Of a stretch of DNA of 64,000 nucleotides, positions 25,266 to 36,900 are shown piece by piece. The notes under the pieces were generated by a model. The model was not told the DNA's origin and made no database searches. It saw only the letters and a list, made by a program, of their open reading frames with translations. Source of the DNA: Aulostomus chinensis (Eukaryota; Chordata; Actinopteri; Syngnathiformes; Aulostomidae). The stretch lies in NCBI GenBank assembly GCA_037954235.1, contig JBBMOA010000004.1:13631101-13695100 (forward strand). The letters run 5' to 3'. The first letter of the stretch is position 1. Each line of letters begins with the position of its first letter. Made by a program: the position numbers and the translations under genes.

Positions 25266-26113
25266 TCCCGTCACGACTGAGAGATGGAAAGGTCATTAAA
25301 TGGGGAATGAACTGGAGCCGAATTAACAATTAATTCACAGTTAAATGAAAACAACAACAATGACAACAACAACAAAATCTGTAAGTGTTTTGTCATTCTT
25401 TCCGACTAATCTTATTTGTTACAGATATAGCCATTAGTCTTAAAAGTAGTGCTTTATTTCTGTTATTTCTCCTCGTTCTCCATACGACGCCAGTTTTTGC
25501 ACATGCCAGGGTTTAGTTCTAGTTCTCAGTCCCAGATAAACATGACTGATAGCTCCTGATTCCCTTCCTGCATTTCTCAGGTGAAAAACAACTCACCTGT
25601 TATTATTACAGCTGTTATAACATTTGTCACATATACAATATAAACATATTTATGTGTAAATGGAAGCGTGATGTTATGACCGCAGCGTTTGCATGACTGG
25701 ATCTGATATTTTGGTCGCAGCTGTAGGAAGCGCTGGAGGAGTTTAGGAATGTGTGACCACAGGGCCTTTTGGCCTCACGGCTGTATGTCTGCCTCCCTTG
25801 TCTGGGTCCGAAGACATGGACCATCACATCCCTGAGCGTCTGCTCCAGGTCCACTGTGTGACAAACCGCAGCCGACAACCACCCACTCACAAACTGGAAA
25901 ATGACAACCCTCGGTTGTCTCTGCTGTCTGCTGCTGCTCCTTTCAAGTGTTGTCAAAACGGAACGATTTCCCTTTTACTGCACTTCAGAGGGATCCATGA
26001 TTACTTCCTCCCTGAGTGTGGGCGTCTGAGCGGCTGAGGACATGTCAAGTCCATGTCGTTCAGCAGGTCAGACTGAATATTACCTCTGTGAGACCTGGAG
26101 GCTTCAGAATCAT

Positions 26114-26128
26114 GCTGCCACCTGCTGG
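26114..26128 (-). promoter_or_regulatory. CTCF-consensus site
   Basis: On the minus strand CCAGCAGGTGGCAGC fits CCRSYAGRKGGCRSY at all positions. It lies 1.3 kb upstream of rad51ap1, in opposite orientation to the sites near fgf23 and in the LINE. Confidence 0.35.
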
Positions 26129-27465
26129 ACACTTAACAGCCTGGCTCAACTCACTCGTCACTCATTGACACATTTAACACCGCAAATCCCCGCAAAGAAA
26201 AAAGACACAAAGTACTTTGATTATACAGCCACCCTGAACAGTAAACATTATGAAAGATCATCTGCCTTCGCTATTCACCAAAAGACATTTTCTGTGAAAC
26301 GCAATCCAGTAAACACTTAACAAGGTATTTCTCAGCATCTACATTTTTAGATTGCACTGATTTCCAATATACTTTGAACAAATGATAATAGATATAAATT
26401 ACCCGCAAATCCAATAATTATATGAATATCCTCAATAGTGATTGTTCGCTCACCCCCCCCCCCCCCCACACACACACACTTTTTAAAAAGTAATAAATAG
26501 TTCATACTCATAGCATGTAGTGGCTAAAAAAAACTATTTGTTTTTATACAGTTTTACAAATGAGGGCACATTAAAATGAATATTTTTATTTGAACACAGC
26601 AGGGATGACAGGTTCTTGTCGGTGTATTTGTCACCTTTTTTTGACACACAAGTCGTTTACACCGGAATTAAGTCTTTATGCTAAGCTAAGCTAAGGGCCT
26701 GCTCGCTACAGCTGATTATTTGGGATACAACTATTAAAATTTCATTTATTTCAAACTATATATGACCAAAATGTGAATGAGCACATTTCCCACAAGGGAA
26801 CAATACAGATTCTAAAGAAGTTGTTATCCTAAGGGACCACTGATAATAAAATTAATATAAATAACTTCTGTATGTGCACTTGTTGATGGTTCCTGAAACG
26901 TTACAGACAAAAAAGTTCTGCATGTCTTGCCGCAGCCGTCAATGCTTAATACCCCTCAGCAGGTAACTATTTACAAAAAGCAGATTCGACACTAAATAAT
27001 GTCAGAAAAATAAAATAAAAACCCATTTTTGGGTTTGGATTTGGGTTCATGTTGTCTGATAAATTTCTAATTTATTGAATTTTTGAACGCTGTATTTTGT
27101 TCTTTTTGCGTGGAGCGCAGGGATCGACAACATTCACAACAAACGAATCGGTTGTCGGGTTTCGTAAGATACGACAACAAAGCGTCACTTCTCCGTCATT
27201 CAGGCGGGCTGGTTAAAAACAGGAACGAGACAGGCTCGCGTGGACCGCTTCGATCGATCTGATTATTAGTTATAGACACATTTAACTCTTCTAATGAACA
27301 CACACATGCTTTCACTCGACAGTATTTACGGTTGAAGCTCGGTTAGATTTACGTGCTAGCAAACTTTAGCTTCTGTGCTACCGAGAGTACTGACGTAGTT
27401 GCTAACTGGACGTTGATAGTGAATGTTAGCCGAATAAAAAGCGGCATTTAACAGTGTTAGAAACT

Positions 27466-30400
27466 ATGGATCGACCATCGAGGTTTGTCAACACTTGTTT
27501 ATTCACAATATTTGATGCCAGGTTGTTTGCGATCGTGTTTATTCACAAGGTATTTATCATTTACAGGAAGACCAAGTCTGTGAATTATTGTGAATCGAAG
27601 GACTTCGACGATGGTGAGCTAGCTATCTCCCTCTACTGCATGTACATTTCTGTCTTTGCTGTTTCACTCTTTGTGTTGTTTTGTGGCTTCTGTTTTTGTT
27701 GCAAAATTTTGTTACTATATATGATGCTAACAAACATGCTGACAACTGCTTCTGGAAGAAAGACTTTATCAAATTAGACTGTTTTATACCTTGCATAGCA
27801 AGTCTGTCTCACGATTGCTCCTTAAACTTTGATACAAGTCAGGAATTTCAGGCTTTATTCAGCCTAATCTTCTAAATAAATGGCAAAATATATTTTAGCT
27901 CATGACCTATCACCATAAAAACAACCAGCCAGCCACTAAAATGCAATTGTTGTTACTTTACATAATGTTTGGGTAAAACCCCTGCCTTTCCAGAAGTAGA
28001 AGCATCTGCAAAAGCCTTGTAAGAATAGAAGACAACAGTGAGTGTTTATATTTATGACAGCTTTATCACGAGGTTGGCAAAGTCATAAACCTATTCTGTC
28101 ATGGATTTTCCTCCATCAATATTTTTTGCATTAACTCACTAATGTATGGTTTCTGTTGTATAATATGCTTTTTTTTAACTAGTATTGATCAGATGTGATT
28201 TTTTTTTTTAGAGAGAGACAGAAGATGTTTAGATTTTTATTAAAAAAAGGCACAGTGACAGTTCTCGATCTACACTTATCACGCGCTCACTACAGTTCTT
28301 TATTCTTTATGACAGAAGATGATGATTTCACCTGTGCGATGGCTCCGCCCAGCAAAAAGCCCCGAGAGGGAGTGAAACAACATGAGGAACAAAAATCATC
28401 AAGCAAGCCCTCGAGTCAAGAGTCCAACTCACAGTCGTCCCTGAGCCAGAAGAGCAGGTGAGCAGCTGGTAGGGACTGACATGTCGGGCTATAAACACAA
28501 CAGGATGATTTGTTCCAGCAAGACAAGACTGAAAGAAACTGCGCACAGTATGCAGAGTATGCTCAGCACATGCGGGGGTTAAATTCACAAAATAAAGCTT
28601 GTAAAAATATAAGCTCAGGGCTCACGTGGTCATGGAAAACCTGGAAAAGTTAGAATTTTATAATGCAATTTTCCAGGCCTGATAAAGACACAAGATTGAT
28701 TGAAATCCTAGAGAGTTTGAACTAAAGTTCATGCCTGTTCATGTACCTAAAGGTTTGAAAATGGTCATGGAAATCACCGTAATCTTATGGAAGCCATTTG
28801 TTGCCTTGACTGGTATCATGTCTTTATTCGAATTTTTTGCTGATGATAAAAATTTGTATAAATTCCTTGATTTAAATTAGATTTTTGCCATTTGCTTTGT
28901 TTAGTTTTACTTTGTTTACCTTGTCAGCTTTATCCCCAATACAGTTATCATTCAGTTTACTATAAATACTGCGACATGAAATAAATAATACAAATATTTC
29001 AGAGGAATAATTTTTTAAAATGGAATTATTTATCAAAAAATTCTTTTATTGTATTTAGTTTCTGAGACGCCGCAGGAAAAAAAATGTTTTATACATTCAC
29101 AGAAAAAAACAACCTTGTTTTCCTGTATACACAACATCTCCATGGTGCATCAGAAAACATTTCAAGTTTGATTTTGACAAATGTCCACTACATAATGGGT
29201 TCTTCGCGGAAAAGTTTTGACATTCTGTCTGTGAAAATGTGTGGGAGCCCTGAAGGATCCAAAGAACAAGTTGCGGTCGTCCGCGCAGACTTGGCTGCTG
29301 CAGTGAATTTACTGGATAGACGTCTTCAAAATAAGCACAGAGATACATCTGTTTTCCACCGCAGTTTTGAAGGAACATGAAGGGCAACAAGGATTTGTTT
29401 GCTTGTCAAACAGCCATGACATAACCAGACTAAAAAACCCGACTGGTTGCACTCTATGTTCACGTATCACAATTATTTCAGACCACATTTAACCCTACGC
29501 AGCCTAACCCACAGACAGCCTGTGTAAGCTGAGGTTTTTCACACAGCTGAAGTCTCCCAGTACACCGACAGTATTTCCAGCTAATAAGTAAAATGATTCA
29601 TTTCATTATTCTGTTGTTATTCATTATACGTAGTGATTTTGAACATAGCGTCCTAACCTCTAAGAATCGGTGGTTATTTTAACCTAATATTATCAAATCA
29701 AGTCGTCTAGACCGCACGCTTGCTACATTCTCAAAGACCCAGCAGCTCCCCGATGAGCCAGCACTTGGCAACACCAGCGTGGAAAACTCTATGAGAAGAC
29801 TGTTGTGTATACATTTGGGAGCAAGTCAAGTAACTTGTGTCTCCCCACCCACCTCCACCCCACCCCACCCCCACACACACAGAAAACCTTTGGATGAGAA
29901 GTTATTTGATCGAGATCTGGAGGCCGCCATTACGCTTTCCTTGCTCAATAATGTCGACGGGATAAAGGAACTGTCTCCCAGCAGTACAGGTTTGTTACAG
30001 CTTGTAAAATCTTGTAGTAGCAGCTTTTTGTTTTTTTTTTAACGCAATTTACTATTCGGAGGGGGGGGGGGGGGGGTTGCTGCTTATCGTCCATCCTCTC
30101 CAGAGCCAGATGAGGAGATACACATGCATAATGGAGCTGAGGGCGGCTGGCTGCTAGTTAGCTTAGCACATTGAATGGTAATTGATGGGAAGCGTTAGCT
30201 TACCACTGTCAAAAGTCCAATACATTTCGCCTACATTAATATAACTAAGGCTGCGCATACGATTTGCGATGAAATACCAATTCTAATTCACAAGATTGTG
30301 TAGATTCAAGATCAGATAAATAGCCGGAACTACTTTCCTGACTGGGCACAGCAGCGTGATGCTGCGCCGCAAACCTTTGGCCAGCAAAATTTTGTTTACC

Positions 30401-31783
30401 GCTTCAAGAGCAAACACTGCAACTAATCATGGCTGACTTCAAGAGAGGATGAGGGTGATTACCTCTGGACAAATAAAGATCCCGAACCGTGTCTGACTGT
30501 TTGACTTTTGACAGGTATGCTAACACTTCCCATCCACTACCATTCACTGTGCTAAGCTACCTAGCAGCCAGCTGGTCTTTGTGGCTCTCGGCTCCCTCCA
30601 CAGAGGAAAGGAGGGTATCTGTCTTCTTGTCTGGCTCTGGGGAGGATTGCTAAAAAAATGTACCTTCCAAAAAGTTGTTGTTTTTTATTAAGAAATATAT
30701 TCTGGTTAAATGTCTGTAGAAGCTGTTAACCTTCCAGCAGATGAGAACACAGATCCATTGTCCCTGCACCGGTCTAACTGCAGCGTGGATGCCTCACTTT
30801 TGGGTACATTTCTCTTAGTTTAGTCTGTTGTGGCTCCTCCTCCTTTTATTATCCATTCAGTCTCATCAAGGTTAGCAAATAATCCTCAGTTCGGATCGTC
30901 TGAGCTCTTTTTTTCTGCAGGTCTTGATGAAATCACATCAGACAAAGACGCTCTCACTCTGCCCAGACAGAGAAAGTCTGCATCTAAAGCTGAAGTTAAG
31001 ACTAAAAACCTTCAGGATGAAGACAAGGACTATGAACCCAAACCGACTCCAGGTTGTCACCCATCCTTAAATCCTGTCAATTTGGTGTGAATTCTCTCGC
31101 TGGCATTGACGACAACAAAACCTTTCCAGATTCAGAGAGTGACGAGGATTTCAGCGAGCCAGCTGAGAGCGAGGACGAAGAATTCACTCTGAAGAAAATC
31201 AAAAAAACAAAAAAGGAGAAGGCGACCAAAAGTGAGCGAACCAAAAAGCCTCCCGTGCTTAAAAAAGAAAAGCAGCAATCGAAGCCGTCAAAGTCCACAT
31301 CACAGCCAGCAGGTTTGCAGTTGATTATGATTGATACCTACGGAACCAAAGGGTTAATAAAGACTCACTCTGCTTTCATTGACGCTATGATGAGAGCTAC
31401 TTTGTCTCAGCAGCCTCCACGCCGGTGAGAAGTCCTCCGGCAGCTAGACTTGCAGCCAAACGACCGGCTTCATCCGCCACCGTCTCCACATCTAAACCCG
31501 CAGTCTCTGTTAGTCCAGCAGGGGGCAGAATACCCAAGTGGACCCCACCAGGTATGAAAAAGTTATAAGTCTTTTAAAAGTTATAAAGACTTTTTTATTT
31601 ATTTATTTATTTAACTTTACTGCTGTTTTTTGTGGTGTTTTTATGTTGTTCACAGGACAAATTGGTAAAAGTCCCTCCTCAACCCAGGGTCCAGGAGTGA
31701 AGTCTCCAGGTCAGGGTCTCCGACTGGGATTGTCCCGACTTGTTCGAGTGAAGCCTCTTCACCCCAGTGTTGCAAGTCACTGA
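27466..31783 (+). CDS. rad51ap1: RAD51-associated protein 1, nine exons
   Basis: DNA-binding accessory factor that stimulates RAD51 strand invasion in homologous recombination. Coding exons: 27466-27482, 27567-27613, 28316-28457, 29883-29989, 30720-30803, 30921-31052, 31130-31312, 31411-31551, 31656-31783. Phases close exactly to 326 residues (human about 335). Matches to human RAD51AP1 run along the whole length: KSVNY in exon 2, DDDF and NKK-like SKKPR in exon 3, LDEKLFDRDLEAAITLS in exon 4, SNCSV in exon 5, LDEIT in exon 6, acidic SED/DEEF and basic KKxK in exon 7. The C-terminal RAD51-binding motif LRLGLSRLVRVKPLHP is at residues 306-321. The W-x-P-P motif is WTPP (281-284). Exon 8 has a NAGNAG acceptor. 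AATAAA at 32247-32252 is a good polyadenylation signal, leaving a 3' UTR of about 480 nt. Neighbours match human 12p13. Confidence 0.95.
30158..30710 (+). repeat. Dispersed repeat in rad51ap1 intron 4 (copy 1)
   Basis: Shares ordered blocks with 45316-45850: CGGAACTACTTTCCTG, GCAACTAATCATGGCT/TTAATCATGGCT, CATTGTGCTAAGCTA-type, CAGAGGA...AGGGTATCT and CTCTGGGGA. It stops only about 10 bp before the exon 5 acceptor. A poly-G run (about 30060-30077) lies just upstream. The family is not identified, and terminal repeats were not confirmed. Confidence 0.65.
31515..31529 (+). promoter_or_regulatory. CTCF-like motif inside rad51ap1 exon 8
   Basis: CCAGCAGGGGGCAGA matches 14 of 15 positions of the CTCF core consensus and lies in coding sequence (Ser-Pro-Ala-Gly-Gly). 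It may simply reflect codon choice. Confidence 0.2.
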
Positions 31784-32279
31784 CCACCTGCCGTTATAAA
31801 AGATAGTTTTAATTGTTCAATTTTCCTTTTTAAGATGCTTGTAAATATTCAAGATTTCTTAAGTTTGAAACACTTCAAAATTAGGGGATCGTCGGAGTAT
31901 GTTTTCAACACCCCACCTTCACCAGGCGCCCTGAACACATCGCGCAGCTCCGCCCCGCAAAGAGAAGCTTTCAGGAATAAGTCAGTTTCTGCATGGTTGC
32001 ATCTGGATTTTCATCTTTCTCGCTCTGTGGGATCTTTGGATAAAGAAAAAGAAAAAAATCTGTCACTGACATGCCTTTTGTGTGGAAAAGTTTTATATTA
32101 AAGCACAATTCCGTTGGTTGCAATCTGCATTCTCACCGCTAGATGTCACCAGAGCCTACTTTTTTAAAATGTCTCATTGCCATCTGCAGTCACTTTCTAC
32201 CTCTTTTCCTTCAGTGACCTTGTATATTGTGTACATATATTTGCAGAATAAAATGAAAATTATACGTAAACTTGTATAA

Positions 32280-33947
32280 TGTGTATCTGTTTGCAAATAA
32301 TTAACGAAGAATACTGGCAAGATTGTTTAGTTAAAGCCAGTATACATGAGAACAGTTTAGTTTGAAGTTTGCAAAATTTAAGGTAAGATGACAAGCAATG
32401 TCCCGGGTTCTGGGATGTGGGGAGCCAGAAGGCCCCGGCGAAGAAGAAAAGTTAGTGATAGCTGCAGTTAGCTGCACCACCTGCTCACATCCCCATCTGT
32501 CCATCCGTCTCTTCTCTTTCTCTCTCTCTCTTTATCTCTGTCCCTCTCTTTCCTTCTGCATATCTGTCTTCCTCCATTATCTTTCTTTGTCTCTGCCCCG
32601 CTCTCCTACGCTCTTTCCCCCAACCAGTCAAAGCAGAAGGCCGTCCCCACTGATCCTGGATCTGCTCGACGTTCCTGCCTGTTAAAAGGAAGGTTTTCGT
32701 CGCCTATGTTGCAGGATGTGCTTGCTCATGGAGAATTGTTGTTCCTTGAAGGAGTGAGGTGCTGGACCTGCTCTACCTGTCGAGTGTCATGAGAGAACTT
32801 TTGTTGTGATTTGGCGCTAAACAAATAAGATTGACTTGACTTGACCCGACTGGGCCAGATGAGCACACAGCCTGAGGGAGTGTCACGGTGGCGTTGTATT
32901 TAATCATACGCCATATAAACTTCTGATGTCAAGACAATGTGTTTATTGGTTGACGAAGGATTACAGATCGTTGATGGTGCAGAGCATACCAGGATACAGT
33001 GTCCTGTTTGAGTTTGAACACCAGCTTGAGAAGCAATGCAGAGTTGTGAGTTGTACAGGATTTCCTGGTCACATAAAAACGGGTGTATAAAGGCTGGAAA
33101 ACAAGCGCGCCCGAGACAACAACAAGATATTTAGTGGTTTCCTTCATCAAAACATGCAACCAAAAACACGTCCAACCTCCTATTATTTCAATCCTACTTC
33201 CTAATGTGAGCCTGGACACATCAGGACATTTAGAAGTCCAGCGGAGCAATAATATATCATAGCTATCATCTTTGGGCCCTGATGCAAATATTTTTAAGTT
33301 AATTAATTTACCTAAAGGCGAATTCTTCATTTCCTTTAGACAACTCAAATGGATTTTAAAAAAAGATGAATTAAATTTAAAAAAAAAACATCTTAAGTGT
33401 TGGTGATGATACTTCAATCACCGATAATATAAAGAATGTAATTAATACATAACTGCATATCAAGTAGCGTTAAAGACTAACTAATTTTTTTTCTTTTAGA
33501 ATTTTGGGTTATTTCGAATATTTCCAGAGTTTGTCTTCAATTTTGTGGAATTTTTTCGTGTTGTATAGGTGTTGTTATTGTAATGGCCAAGTAGTCGTCA
33601 TGTCTTTTAATGGATTATGCTGAAAGATAAATGAACTAAAACTACATTTCCCGAACGTTCAGTGAGGAAACCTCGTCCAGTCTGCAGAGGGATGCTGCTC
33701 TTCTAACCTCCTGGTTATATTTCATGACATCCTTCTGATGTCCCAGAACCGGAACCGTAAACTTCCCCTGCTGACACCTGGCGTGAGCTTCAGGATTATC
33801 AGGTAGCACTTCACATCGCTGTCTATCACTGTCCTGTAGGTGTGTAATCGTGTGTGTGGAAGAGGAGGGAGGAGGGAAACTCACGGCAGAGGATTAACGT
33901 TCTCCTCCTTATTTCTTCCAATTCCACATCCAAGGAAGACGCGTGAC
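32280..33947. other. rad51ap1-galnt8 spacer
   Basis: After the rad51ap1 polyadenylation signal comes a pyrimidine-rich stretch (about 32490-32620), a LINE-type repeat tail (32640-32860), an open but unassigned minus-strand frame (32929-33417, non-ATG start) and an exon-like minus-strand segment (33642-33841). The galnt8 5' UTR and promoter should be in the last few hundred bases; no TATA box was seen. Confidence 0.5.
32640..32860 (+). mobile_element. 3' tail of a teleost interspersed repeat
   Basis: Shows TTCCTGCCTGTTAAAAGGAA, TGTGCTTGCTCATGG and TTGTGATTTGGCGCTAAACA, followed by short GACTTGACTTGACC tandem units. This ending is extremely common in fish genomes and is typical of a retroposon 3' end. 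Which LINE family it belongs to is uncertain. Confidence 0.6.
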
Positions 33948-36900
33948 ATGAAGAGGATCACCAGGATGAGGTCCAGCTGGGTCAAAGTGTCATTTCTGGG
34001 CATTTCTGTAGCTGCAGCCATGTTGTACCTCAGCTCCATCAAGAGGGAGGTGCACACCCATTCGGAGAGACTCCAGAGGGCCCACCACAATGACTCTGAG
34101 AGGGGCCGAGGAATGCTCAAGAGGATTGACAAGATGGAAGAAGACATGAACCGGCTGCGTGAGTCAAAGTCTCAGGCGAAACGGCCGATCTAGACGCGTA
34201 GATAGATGGATTTTTATATTCTGGAGGATTCTGAACAAAGAAACTCTCTCATTATCTTGTAGAAAGATTTGGCGGGTGGCAGATTCCAAGTTCAGAAAAC
34301 AAAGGGGAATTCCCACAAACTGTCCACCGTTGAAGGAGGAGGACCTTTTAATACATGGCTCACTGGAAAGACCTAAACCCTCCTGTTTTTTTTCTTATTT
34401 TATATCCTTGTCCTCCTTCTCTTAACTCAAATCCTTCTCGAATTATTTAACAAAATATTGATGTCCAAACTTGCTTGAAAAGGTGATTATTTTTAATGAC
34501 ATCTGATTAAATATTACTTATATTTCACCATTTTATTGACTTCGCTTCAACCAGAACTCAGTCAAATTCATCGATAATGAACTGATATTTACAGAGGAAA
34601 GGATGGGGGGGGGGTCTTTATTCTTTACAAGTGCGACGAGACCAACATTCTCTCTTTGCTCGTTTTGACTTCAGCAAAACGAGCAAAGCAAATAACACGC
34701 TGCCATTCTAGACCCTTGAGGGTCCTCTATTGAGCGACTGGTCCCAATGCGGCTCCTGTCAGCCCCATAACTGGGCCCCAAGTGTCCTTTGACTTGATTC
34801 GTCATCGGTTGGATGATAAGTCAGGAATTGTGGTGGTTGCTCTTCTTGAGAAGGATTTGTTTGCCTGGGAAATGAGGCGTGCTTTATTCATTCTGACAGA
34901 GCGGCGCCCGTCCTGCCTGCCTGATAGAAGCCCCTCACCTTCTCTCTACGTCCACAGTCAGTCTGATGAATAAACTGGAGCAGAAGGAACCAGCGGGGCA
35001 GAAGGACGCCGAGGTGAAGAAGGAGAGGAAGGTGGTCAGGAAACTCTACCCAAACTCAGCGCTGTTCAAAACGTGGGGTGAGGAGCTGTCAGAGGAGGAG
35101 CAGAGGGAGGCGGAGAAGCTGTTCCGCAGATACGGCTACAACGCCTTCCTCAGCGACAGACTCCCCCTCAACAGAGAGATACCTGACACCAGACCAGCCA
35201 GGTGATGACGTGACGACGCAGCTGTCAGACAGCACGTCGGGCTCTTTGTCCAAATCCCCCACTCTGAAGTTTGTATCTCCTATGTAGATTAATCTGCTCT
35301 TAGTAACACCAATTCATCTTTTACTAAAATGAGCATTTCCTTTTAACTATTTCATTTGAACGGATTGTCGTGAAACACTGGGAAAGTAAGACACCCCAGT
35401 CTTACATCCTCCTCCATTTTATGGAGTCCAGGATTTTACTGCCTCTCATGTTTCATATTCATTTCTTTCAGCAACATAATATTAGGTAGCACTTTTCATT
35501 GAGGTGAAATTTTACATATGAAGGCACAAGTCAGGAAACGCCGCCAATCATTAGGTGTAATTAGTCCGTAAATATCCAAGAAACAGTCCCACTGAGCAGT
35601 CTGTCTTTTTAACACTGAACCAGTCCCTAAGACGCCAAAGAACTACAAAAATGAACTCCTCTGTTGCTCCTCAAAGGTGTGCTGAGAGAAGCTACCCGGA
35701 TGACCTGCCCAGCATCAGCGTGGTGCTGATCTACCTGGACGAAGCGCTTTCTGTCATCAAAAGAGCCGTTCGCAGCATCATCGACAGGACGCCGGCCGGC
35801 CTGCTGAGAGAGATCATCCTGGTGGACGATCACAGCAGCAACGGTAACCCGCCGTTACCGCGCAGTCACTGTTTCTTTAAAAAAATAGAAAAAAGAAACT
35901 GGTCAAACGTAGCCACATTTTTTATTAAAGTAAGTGTTTTTCATGCATTGTTAATTGTTTCAGGATAACCTATGTCCCGTTTACTGGGAGTAGATTTTAC
36001 TGCGAGTACTCTTTATTGTAGAGACGTTGACCTTCAGCAACAGGTACAAGTACTTTTCCCAAAATACTGAGCTAGTTTATTTATTTATTTGCTGATGTCA
36101 TCAGCGAGCGCTGGCTCTTCTGGGATCCACTGATGTCATGACTCATCTGTCTTCATCTTTGCAGAGGATTTAATGGAGAACCTGGATGAATACGTCAACT
36201 CCATCCACGAGGAGCGGCCCGGCCTGGTGAAGAAAGTCCGGCACTCGGAGCAGCTCGGCCTCACGCAGGCCAGGCTGTCAGGGTGGAGGGCCGCCGTCGG
36301 GGATGTGGTGGCCATCTTGGACGCTCACGTTGAAGTCCACGTGCAGTGGTTGGTGGTGGAGTTTTGTTATAACCATCCTTGTCTCTATGATGACATCGTG
36401 ACATCATATCCTCACTGTTGGTCCAGGGCGGAGCCGTTGTTAGCTCGCATTAAAGAGGACCGGACCATCATACTGACGCCAGTGTTTGACAACGTCAAGT
36501 TCGATGACTTGACCCTGATTCCCTACCTATCCGCAGCTCATGCTTTCGACTGGGCTCTCTGGTGCATGTACGAGTCCTTCCAACCTGATTGGTACGCGCT
36601 GAAGGACGAGACGCATCCTGGCAAGTGAGTTACCGCTGGGAAACAAAACATCATGGCACTTAAAGGAGTAGTTTTTGGTGTTTTGAAACTCAAAGATTGC
36701 CCACTCAGCCCTGCAGACACAGGGAGGTTTTCCACTCATTAAAAAAAATATATATAAAAAAAATTGAGAAATCATTTTGCGGTTTACATTCATCAAATTT
36801 CAGTAAACATATCAGAGCAAGGCCTCAGTCATGAAATGTTCTGATGTACAAATTTGTTCTTTCACAATCTCTTTTTAGCCCTAAATGTCATCTTACTGAC

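Larger units (their letters stand above)
22477..27465. other. Gene-free spacer upstream of rad51ap1
   Basis: Nearly 5 kb without a supported gene. It contains a poly-C run (about 23937-23960), poly-A runs (23645-23663, 25089-25119), a dispersed fish repeat (about 25118-25265), a CTCF-consensus site on the minus strand (26114-26128) and a GCTAAGCTAAGCTAAG tract (about 26680). The last 350 bp should include the rad51ap1 promoter. Human C12orf4, expected here by synteny, is not visible. Confidence 0.5.

Noticed and set aside
29084..29380. Plus-strand frame in rad51ap1 intron 3 considered as an extra exon
   Set aside because: The phase and content do not fit RAD51AP1; exons 3 and 4 join directly in frame with good splice sites.
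32929..33417. Minus-strand frame of 162 residues between rad51ap1 and galnt8
   Set aside because: It begins at a non-ATG codon; the composition is gene-like in part, but there is no recognisable domain, splice context or neighbouring exon. Possibly old repeat.
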